From Candidatus Gallimonas caecicola (lineage in GTDB: Bacteria > Bacillota > Clostridia > Christensenellales > Borkfalkiaceae): a stretch of 16,962 nt of DNA. This document shows positions 11,707-16,962 of this stretch, piece by piece. The stretch's first letter is position 1, and every line of letters starts with the position of its first letter. Where the stretch lies: the NCBI GenBank assembly GCA_904394195.1, contig CAJFNH010000014.1:1-16962 (forward strand), in the 5' to 3' direction. The position numbers and the translations under genes are program-made. The notes below the pieces were generated by a model that did no database searches, had not been told where the DNA came from, and worked only from the letters and a program-made list of their open reading frames with translations.

Positions 11707-13701
11707 ATGTCTGAAGAAGGGGCACGAACGCGCGGCAAGGGACTGCCGCGCCTCAACTTCAGGCCCTTCCTGGTCGCAGCGATGGGGCTGCTGTGCGGCT
11801 GCTTCGCATACGGTGCGATCGCCTTCGGCACGGGCACGGCGGCGGGGGCGGCGGTGTTCGTCATTGCGCTCGCACTGCTGCTGCCGCCCTTCGGCGTGCG
11901 GCGCGTTGCCTGCGTACTGGGCATCTTCGCCTTCTTCGCGCTCGCGGGGACGGGGCTCACGCATTGGAGCGCCGTACGCTTTGAAAGCGGTCCGCCGGCG
12001 GGGGAGTACGCCGTGACGGGCACGGTGGAGCTCGCCTCCGTGCGCGGCGGCTATACGAGCGCGCGCCTGACCGGGCTCACCTTTGACGGCGCCGGGCAGG
12101 GCGGAAAGATGGAGGTGACGCTTTCGGGCGAGGACGTGCGCGTGGGCGACGTCCTCGCGTTCACCGCCTCCGTCTCCCGTAGCGCGCTGCCTGCGGACGG
12201 CGACGGCTACGCCGCCGCCGACTTTGCGAACGGAGTGCGCTATGTCTCGTCGCCCGCGCAGTATGTGCGCACCGGAAGATCGCACAACTTCTTTCTCGTG
12301 CTGAACGGCGCGCTCTACGATACGCTGCATCGGAACATGGAGAAGGACGAGGCGGACATTGCCTACGCGCTTCTGACGGGGGACATGCGCGTGATGGACG
12401 GCGACTTTGCCGAAGCGACGCGCACGGGCGGCATCGCGCATGTGTTCGCCGTCTCCGGTCTGCATATCAGCGTGCTGTATGCCGCCGTCATGCTGCTTTT
12501 GCGCCGCCCTCTGGGGCGGTGGGCGACCATTCCCGCCGTGCTGCTCGGCGCGGGGTACTGCGCCATGTGCGCTTTCACCGTGTCGTCGGTGCGTTCCCTG
12601 CTCATGTGCGCATTTGCGGGAGGGATGCGCTTTTTCGGCAAGAAGTACGACGACCTCTCCTCGCTCTCCTTGGCGGCGGTGCTCACGTTGCTCGTCTCTC
12701 CCGCACAGTACTTCTCCGTCAGTTTCCGCCTCTCTTACGGCGCGATGGCGGGGATCTTCCTGTTCTCCGAGCCGCTTTCGCGCGGCATGCGCAGGTGGAA
12801 GGTCCCCGCATGGCTCGCGGAAAATCTTGTTTCCGGCGTGTCGGCGCAGATCTTCACCTTTCCCGTAATGGTGGGCACGTTCGGCTATCTCTCGGTATGG
12901 GGCACGCTGCTCAACCTCATCGTCATTCCCGCACTGCCTCTTCTGTTTCTGCCGCTGGTCGCCTGTGCCTTCCTTTCCCTGATCATGCCCTTTGCGGCAG
13001 GCGTTTTGCTCGCCCTTCCGCAGGGACTGCTCTCGGCAACGCTGTTCGCGTTCTCCGTTGCCGACGTCTCCGCCGTGCTCGCCGGATTTTCGCTGGGGGC
13101 GGGCGCGGGCGTCTGGATGGCGCTCAACGTGCCGCTGTGCGCAAGGGTGCGGCTGCGCCCGCTCGCCCGCGGGGCGGCATGCGGCGCCGTTGCCATGCTC
13201 TTTGTCGCCTGCGTCCTGCTGGAGAACGCCCTGTTCGCGGGCTGCCGCATCGATATCGCGGGTACGGACAGGGGAACATGTGCGCTTGTGCGCACGCAGG
13301 GGGAGGCGGTGCTGCTCATCGACGGGGACGCCTCGCTTTCCGCATGCACGGACTTTCTGCGCCGCACCTACGGCGGTGAACTGGACGCCGTCATGGTGCT
13401 CTCGGAGGACGCCGTGCGCGCCGTCAACGTGGCGGCATTTCTGCCTGCGCGCCGCATCTGCGCGGCATACCCCGCCGAGACGGGGCTGCAGGAGTGGGAG
13501 GTGGAGTCCGGTACCGCCTTCTCCTTCGGCGGACTGCGCTTTTATTTTGAGGACGCCGACAGGCTTACGCTCATCGCGCAGGGCTGCGTGACGGAATTCT
13601 GCTTTGAGGGCGACGGGGTGCTCCACACCGATTTATTTGTGGGAGGGGGCGGCGGACGCTTGAAATACTTGCTCAAAGATGGTATAATCAGGACGTTATG
13701 A
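11707..13701 (+). CDS. comEC: ComEC/Rec2-type DNA-uptake channel with degenerate C-terminal domain
   Basis: A 664-aa membrane protein. The start at 11707 follows AAAAAAGGAGGG. Two or three helices (~20-85) precede an OB-like DUF4131 region (~95-195). The Competence domain (~214-500) includes GDMRVMDGDF and GGIAHVFAVSGLHIS (H245 and H253 region), then many helices; it forms the channel that passes single-stranded DNA in competent bacteria. The C-terminus (~516-664) aligns with the start of the metallo-beta-lactamase-like domain (DIAGTDRG for DVGQGD; LLIDGD for LIDGG), but the metal site is gone: the stretch expected to read THxDxDH is VLSEDAVRAV. So nuclease or metal activity is unlikely. It is followed at once by holA, a common order in Firmicutes. 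A clear plus-strand promoter was not found in the 66-bp gap shared with the divergent HAD gene. Other competence genes are not in view. Confidence 0.9.
   Translation: MSEEGARTRGKGLPRLNFRPFLVAAMGLLCGCFAYGAIAFGTGTAAGAAVFVIALALLLPPFGVRRVACVLGIFAFFALAGTGLTHWSAVRFESGPPAGEYAVTGTVELASVRGGYTSARLTGLTFDGAGQGGKMEVTLSGEDVRVGDVLAFTASVSRSALPADGDGYAAADFANGVRYVSSPAQYVRTGRSHNFFLVLNGALYDTLHRNMEKDEADIAYALLTGDMRVMDGDFAEATRTGGIAHVFAVSGLHISVLYAAVMLLLRRPLGRWATIPAVLLGAGYCAMCAFTVSSVRSLLMCAFAGGMRFFGKKYDDLSSLSLAAVLTLLVSPAQYFSVSFRLSYGAMAGIFLFSEPLSRGMRRWKVPAWLAENLVSGVSAQIFTFPVMVGTFGYLSVWGTLLNLIVIPALPLLFLPLVACAFLSLIMPFAAGVLLALPQGLLSATLFAFSVADVSAVLAGFSLGAGAGVWMALNVPLCARVRLRPLARGAACGAVAMLFVACVLLENALFAGCRIDIAGTDRGTCALVRTQGEAVLLIDGDASLSACTDFLRRTYGGELDAVMVLSEDAVRAVNVAAFLPARRICAAYPAETGLQEWEVESGTAFSFGGLRFYFEDADRLTLIAQGCVTEFCFEGDGVLHTDLFVGGGGGRLKYLLKDGIIRTL
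13660..13688 (+). promoter_or_regulatory. Promoter-like sequence for holA inside the end of comEC
   Basis: TTGAAA (13660-13665) and TATAAT (13683-13688) have a 17-bp spacer. The -10 box ends 9 nt before the holA ATG, the same distance as in the HAD promoter, so it would give a leaderless holA mRNA. It also encodes the last residues of ComEC (LKYLLKDGIIRTL). Confidence 0.6.
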
Positions 13702-14681
13702 AATTCGTACAGCTTGCAAAGAGCCTCAAGGAAGGGCTCGCCTCCGTCTATCTCATCGAGGGGGAGGAGGCCTATTTCCGCGACCATGCGGTGGCTGCCG
13801 TGCGCGCGGCGTGCGGCATCGCCAATCCCATGCTCAACGACGTGCGCTATGAGGGCGAAACGCTCAAGGGCGAGGCGCTCGGCGCGTTCGTGCGCGCGCT
13901 CGGCACGCTGCCCTTTCTCGATGAAAGGAGGCTGGTGCGCGCCTGTGAATTTTATCCGAGCGAGAAGGAGTGGGATGTTTATTTGAAGGCGTACTGCGCC
14001 GACCCCTGTCCCACGACGGTGCTGCTCATCGTGAACAGCGGCAAAAAGGCGGGCGGCGCGCAGCTTGCGCGCAAGGCAGGCGTGACGTATGTGGACTGCT
14101 CGCGCGAGGATGAGGAGACGCTTTCGCGCTGGCTGTTCGGCGTGGCGCGCAGGCAGGGGCTGCGTATGGATGCGGACGCGGCGCAGCTCATGGTGCGCTA
14201 CTGTGCGCGGGACGCCGCACGCATGCACACGGAGGTCGGAAAACTTGCATACGTTCTGGGGGAAAACGGCTCCATCACCCGCGAGACGGTGGAGGAATAC
14301 ATTCCCAAGGACGTCGAATACAGGATCTACGAACTCACGCAGGCGGCGTCGCGCAGGAACTTCGAACAGTTCTCGCAGATCTTGTCCGACATGCTGGAAA
14401 AGGGCTCGGACGAGCACGCCGTGCTCGCCGCGCTCCTGTCGCACCTGCGCACCTTGTGCGAGATCGCCGTTTCCGATGCGCCGGACGCAGAACTCGCCGC
14501 ACTTCTCGGGGTCAAACCCTATGCCGTGCAGAAAAACCGCGAAACGGTGAGCCGCCTGGGGCGGGCGCGGGTGCAAGCGCTCTATCGCGGATTATATGTG
14601 CTCTCTTCGGGGGCAAAGAGCGGCGTTTATACCAAAACGGGCGCGCTTTTTGCCGCGATCGCCGAAATATTTTTTGCGTGA
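13698..14681 (+). CDS. holA: DNA polymerase III subunit delta (clamp loader)
   Basis: A 327-aa clamp-loader subunit of normal length, which opens the beta sliding clamp during DNA replication. The N-terminus SVYLIEGEEAYFRDHAV is the HolA signature (vYll.G.E.yl). Then come LGTLPFLDERRLVRAC (clamp-opening region), VLLIVNSGKK, and the C-terminal helical collar with YVLGENGSITRETVEEYIPKDVEYRIYELTQA and the QLLGVKPYAVQK-like LLGVKPYAVQKNRETV box. As expected for delta, the AAA+ fold lacks Walker motifs. The ATG overlaps the comEC stop by 4 bp. The only upstream purine run is AGGA (13690-13693), so initiation could be by coupling from comEC or leaderless from the internal promoter. Confidence 0.92.
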   Translation: MKFVQLAKSLKEGLASVYLIEGEEAYFRDHAVAAVRAACGIANPMLNDVRYEGETLKGEALGAFVRALGTLPFLDERRLVRACEFYPSEKEWDVYLKAYCADPCPTTVLLIVNSGKKAGGAQLARKAGVTYVDCSREDEETLSRWLFGVARRQGLRMDADAAQLMVRYCARDAARMHTEVGKLAYVLGENGSITRETVEEYIPKDVEYRIYELTQAASRRNFEQFSQILSDMLEKGSDEHAVLAALLSHLRTLCEIAVSDAPDAELAALLGVKPYAVQKNRETVSRLGRARVQALYRGLYVLSSGAKSGVYTKTGALFAAIAEIFFA

Positions 14682-14704
14682 GACAAAAAACCGGAAGAAA
14701 TACT

Positions 14705-14732
14705 TTGCATTTTCCCGCAAAATCTGTATAAT
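14705..14732 (+). promoter_or_regulatory. Sigma-A promoter of the cdaA operon
   Basis: TTGCAT (14705-14710) and TATAAT (14727-14732) have a 16-bp spacer (TTTGCA one base earlier gives 17). The start should be near 14739, leaving a ~40-nt leader with GGGAGGAAG before the TTG start. No terminator is visible between holA and this promoter. Confidence 0.7.
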
Positions 14733-14779
14733 AATGAAAAAGCCCGCGCGCAGGCGCAGGGGGAAGGGAGGAAGAAACA

Positions 14780-15619
14780 TTGCGTTCACCCCAGGAAGTG
14801 GGAGAGGGGATCAGGGCGGTATTTACCAACTTTTCCGAAAATTGGATCATCGTCATCGAGGCGGTCTTTCTCTTCCTTCTCATCTACTTTGTTCTGAAGA
14901 TCCTCTATGAAAACAACGCCAAAAAGCTCATACCCGTGTATGTGTTTCTGCTCGCATGCACGGGCGTTGTGGCGCTCTTTTCCGAGCACCTTACGGTAAC
15001 GGTGTACTATGTGTTCATCATGCTCATGTCGCTCTTCTTCCTGCTGCTCTTCAGCGTGGAGATCAAGCGCAGCATCTGGAACGTCGCTTCAAAGCGCGTG
15101 GGCAGCGTGGCGGGCGCGCAGGCGGCAAAGAATAACGCCGTCAGCGCGCGTGCGGACGAATATATTTCGGGCATCGTCAAGGCGGTGCAGAATCTGTCCA
15201 AGAACAACACGGGCGCGCTCATCGTGCTCTCGGGCGGGAACCTTCCCAAGGAGATCATCGACAGTGGCGTCACGCTCAATGCAAACATCTCCAGCCAGCT
15301 CATCGAGGGCATCTTTATTCCCAAGGCGCCCCTGCATGACGGCGCCATGATCATCTACGGCGACAAGATCCAGGCGGCGGGGTGTTTTTTGCCCCTCACG
15401 CAGAAGGATTTTCCCAAGGATTACGGCACCCGCCACCGCGCGGGCATCGGCGTGACGGAGGTGGCGGACGTCTCCACCATCATCGTCTCCGAGGAGACGG
15501 GCGTCGTCTCCTATGTGCGGCGGGGGGAGATCACGCGATACGTCGATTCGGAGAGCCTCAAGCGCTATCTCAAGGACTACTACTGGAAGGAATTCAACAG
15601 CGGAGGGAAGAAGGCATGA
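14780..15619 (+). CDS. cdaA: Diadenylate cyclase CdaA (c-di-AMP synthase)
   Basis: A 279-aa membrane enzyme that condenses two ATP into cyclic di-AMP, a second messenger for potassium, osmotic and cell-wall balance. It starts at TTG 14780, 5-7 nt after GGGAGGAAG; no ATG is available in frame nearby. Three membrane helices lie at ~22-42, 50-68 and 74-95. The DAC domain spans ~125-265 with the catalytic motifs LHDGA (D187-G188-A189) and TRHRAG (R218-H219-R220), so it should be active. Usual partners are the regulator CdaR (YbbR) and GlmM. Here the next gene is only a 35-aa peptide overlapping by 4 bp, and no glmM follows. Its TTG start may lower its translation. Confidence 0.95.
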   Translation: MRSPQEVGEGIRAVFTNFSENWIIVIEAVFLFLLIYFVLKILYENNAKKLIPVYVFLLACTGVVALFSEHLTVTVYYVFIMLMSLFFLLLFSVEIKRSIWNVASKRVGSVAGAQAAKNNAVSARADEYISGIVKAVQNLSKNNTGALIVLSGGNLPKEIIDSGVTLNANISSQLIEGIFIPKAPLHDGAMIIYGDKIQAAGCFLPLTQKDFPKDYGTRHRAGIGVTEVADVSTIIVSEETGVVSYVRRGEITRYVDSESLKRYLKDYYWKEFNSGGKKA

Positions 15620-15723
15620 AGTTCTTATCGTTCATCGGAAAGCTGTTTACCCATAATGTGCCGCTGAAGCTGCTTGCCGCCGTGCTTGCGGTGGCGGCGG
15701 TCATCATCATCAACGCCGTATGA
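15616..15723 (+). CDS. 35-aa single-membrane-helix peptide in the CdaR (YbbR) position
   Basis: A very short gene: its ATG overlaps the cdaA stop (ATGA at 15616) and its stop overlaps the ATG of the next gene (ATGA at 15720). GGAGGGAAG lies just upstream. These couplings on both sides support real translation. The peptide starts MKFLSFIGKLFTHNVPLK and continues with a ~16-residue hydrophobic helix (LLAAVLAVAAVIIINAV) ending at the stop. CdaR/YbbR proteins begin with a short basic segment, a conserved Lys-Leu pair and one membrane helix before several extracellular YbbR repeats. This peptide resembles only that anchor. It may be a reduced CdaR that contacts CdaA in the membrane, or a remnant. 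Homology to CdaR is inference from position and pattern. Confidence 0.7.
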   Translation: MKFLSFIGKLFTHNVPLKLLAAVLAVAAVIIINAV

Positions 15724-16886
15724 AAAATTGTCTGCGCCTTCCCCGCGTGCTCATCCCGCGGGAGGGGTTTGAAACGTGGGCGGTCATCGCCTGCGATCAG
15801 TTCACGTCGGACAGGGACTACTGGAAGCGCGTGGAACGCTGCGTCGGAGACGCACCTTCCACGCTGCATTTTATTCTGCCCGAAGTGTACCTGGGCGAGG
15901 ATGACGAAGCGCGCATCGCCGCCATCCGCGAGAGCATGTACGCCGCACTGGAGAGCGACGCGCTCTCCAAACTCACGCGCGGCGCGGTGTTCACCGAGCG
16001 CACCACGCGCACGGGCACGCGGCGGGGCATCGTCTCCTGTATCGACCTGGAGTGTTATTCGGCGGAAGAGGGGGTGAGCGCGCCCATCCGCGCCTCGGAA
16101 GAGGTGGTCGCCGAACGGCTTGCGATCCGCATTGCCGAACGCAAAAATGCGCCCCTCGAGTTTCCGCACGCCATCCTCTTTTATCACGATAAAAAGGACA
16201 GGACGGTGCGCGGTCTGCTGCGCGAGGAGCTCGAACAGCTCTATGATTTTGACCTGATGGAGGGCGGCGGCCATCTGACGGGCTGGTTTATCCCCATGGA
16301 CATTGCCGAGGTCGTCTTGCAGATGCTTCACGCCAAGGGGGATCCCGTGTTCGCCGTGGCGGACGGCAACCATTCGGTGGCGGCGGCAAAGGCGCATTGG
16401 GAGCAGCTCAAGCCCGCCCTCAAGCGCGAGGAACTCGCCCATCATCCCGCGCGCTTCATGCTTGTCGAACTCGTCAATCTGTACGACCCCGCCGTCGTGT
16501 TCTATCCCATTCACCGCCTGGTGCATGACGTGGAGACAGAGGCGTTCTGCGACTTTTTCATGCGCAGCGTCCGCTGCCGCCGTGAGGGGAACGTGCTCGT
16601 CCCCGCGCTTCCCGCAGGAGCGGAAGGGGTGCGCCGGACGGACGAACTGTGCGAACGCTTTGTGCGCGAGAGCGGCGGCGCCATCGACTATGTGCACGGC
16701 GACCGGGCGCTTTCGCAGCTTGCCATGCAGGAAGGGTGCGTGGGCATAAAGCTTGCGGCAATGGACAAGAACGACTTTTTCCCCGCGCTGAAGGGGGGCG
16801 CCCTTCTCCCGAAAAAGACCTTTTCCCTCGGCGAGGCGAAGGAAAAACGCTATTATATGGAAGGCAGAGAGATCAGTTATGATTAA
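15720..16886 (+). CDS. DUF1015 family protein
   Basis: A 388-aa protein of near-typical length for DUF1015. It begins RVLIPREGFETWAVIACDQFTSDRDYW, matching the family's N-terminal block (family members often have ...WA..p.DqvtS). The most conserved family motif appears as ADGNHSVAAAK (D215-G216-N217-H218), usually DGHHRY/DGNHR-like. SAPIRASEE and GGGHLTGWFIP are also family-like blocks. There are no membrane helices, so it should be cytoplasmic. The biochemical role is not established to my knowledge; members often lie near serine or aspartate-family amino-acid genes, and here the next gene is an aspartate kinase. The ATG overlaps the stop of the 35-aa gene, and its own end overlaps the next start by 8 bp, so it is cotranscribed with cdaA. 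Confidence 0.85.
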   Translation: MKNCLRLPRVLIPREGFETWAVIACDQFTSDRDYWKRVERCVGDAPSTLHFILPEVYLGEDDEARIAAIRESMYAALESDALSKLTRGAVFTERTTRTGTRRGIVSCIDLECYSAEEGVSAPIRASEEVVAERLAIRIAERKNAPLEFPHAILFYHDKKDRTVRGLLREELEQLYDFDLMEGGGHLTGWFIPMDIAEVVLQMLHAKGDPVFAVADGNHSVAAAKAHWEQLKPALKREELAHHPARFMLVELVNLYDPAVVFYPIHRLVHDVETEAFCDFFMRSVRCRREGNVLVPALPAGAEGVRRTDELCERFVRESGGAIDYVHGDRALSQLAMQEGCVGIKLAAMDKNDFFPALKGGALLPKKTFSLGEAKEKRYYMEGREISYD

Positions 16887-16962
16887 AGTTTGTAAATTCG
16901 GCGGCACCTCCATGGCGGACGGCATCACCATGCTGCGCGTGCGCAAGATCATCGAGAGCGAC
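16879..16962 (+). CDS. Aspartate kinase, N-terminal fragment (cut by window end)
   Basis: Only 28 codons are visible: MIKVCKFGGTSMADG then ITMLRVRKIIESD. KFGGTS (residues 6-11) is the ATP-phosphate-binding signature of aspartate kinases, which commit aspartate to the lysine, threonine, methionine and diaminopimelate pathways. The following helix is also typical. The start at 16879 overlaps the DUF1015 stop by 8 bp. Whether it is a lysC-type monofunctional enzyme or a fusion with homoserine dehydrogenase cannot be seen. Confidence 0.88.
   Translation, partial: MIKVCKFGGTSMADGITMLRVRKIIESD

Noticed and set aside
11641..13626. Very long minus-strand open frame continuing upstream of the HAD gene
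   Set aside because: It lies entirely antisense to comEC; its composition (Arg, His and Glu-rich) is that of an antisense frame in GC-rich DNA. The HAD promoter and motif I fix the true start at 11640.
14734..14780. ATG at 14734 as the cdaA start
   Set aside because: It is in a different frame from cdaA and lies upstream of the expected transcription start; the TTG at 14780 has a proper ribosome site.
1..16962. CRISPR array, insertion sequence, prophage structural genes or defence system
   Set aside because: No regularly spaced repeats, transposase or phage structural genes are seen; the only mobile-element trace is the integrase end and tRNA boundary at the left.

Overview
The window looks like a chromosomal segment of a GC-rich, probably Gram-positive Clostridia-like bacterium (Firmicutes in the broad sense, perhaps near Christensenellales; this placement is inference). 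Supporting signs are strong AGGAGG-type ribosome sites, near-consensus sigma-A promoters with 17-bp spacers, tightly overlapping genes, a CdaA-type diadenylate cyclase, the comEC-holA pair, and a tRNA-Gln with encoded CCA. The first ~600 bases are visibly more AT-rich than the rest.

Left end (1-857): the C-terminal end of a tyrosine recombinase points at the 3' end of a tRNA-Gln(CTG) gene on the opposite strand. This is the usual layout of an integrative element inserted at a tRNA 3' end, with the element extending left out of the window. Between them lie short direct repeats, a palindrome and a 14-bp inverted repeat with a U-rich tail that would terminate the tRNA transcript. Next come a PRC-barrel protein (882-1703), an unrecognised 153-aa gene with its own promoter (1794-2255) and a terminator.

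Centre (2551-8876): one F-type ATP synthase operon runs from a perfect consensus promoter to a 16-bp hairpin, in the order a, c, b, [delta-alpha], gamma, beta, epsilon. Two subunits are unusual. The c subunit has a ~70-residue N-terminal extension with a signal-peptide-like start. There is no separate delta gene: only the delta C-terminal domain (~71 residues) remains, fused in frame to the N-terminus of alpha. The delta N-terminal domain, which normally joins delta to alpha, is absent from the locus. This is the most interesting feature of the window.

Right part (8927-16962): a monocistronic GH31 alpha-glycosidase shares a terminator hairpin with a convergent HAD phosphatase. The HAD promoter lies so close to its start codon that the mRNA should be leaderless. 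Divergent from it is comEC (with a degenerate, metal-site-less C-terminal domain), overlapping holA, which has a promoter-like sequence at exactly the same distance from its ATG. A last operon holds cdaA, a 35-aa single-helix peptide in the place where CdaR/YbbR is expected, a DUF1015 protein, and the start of an aspartate kinase cut by the window end.
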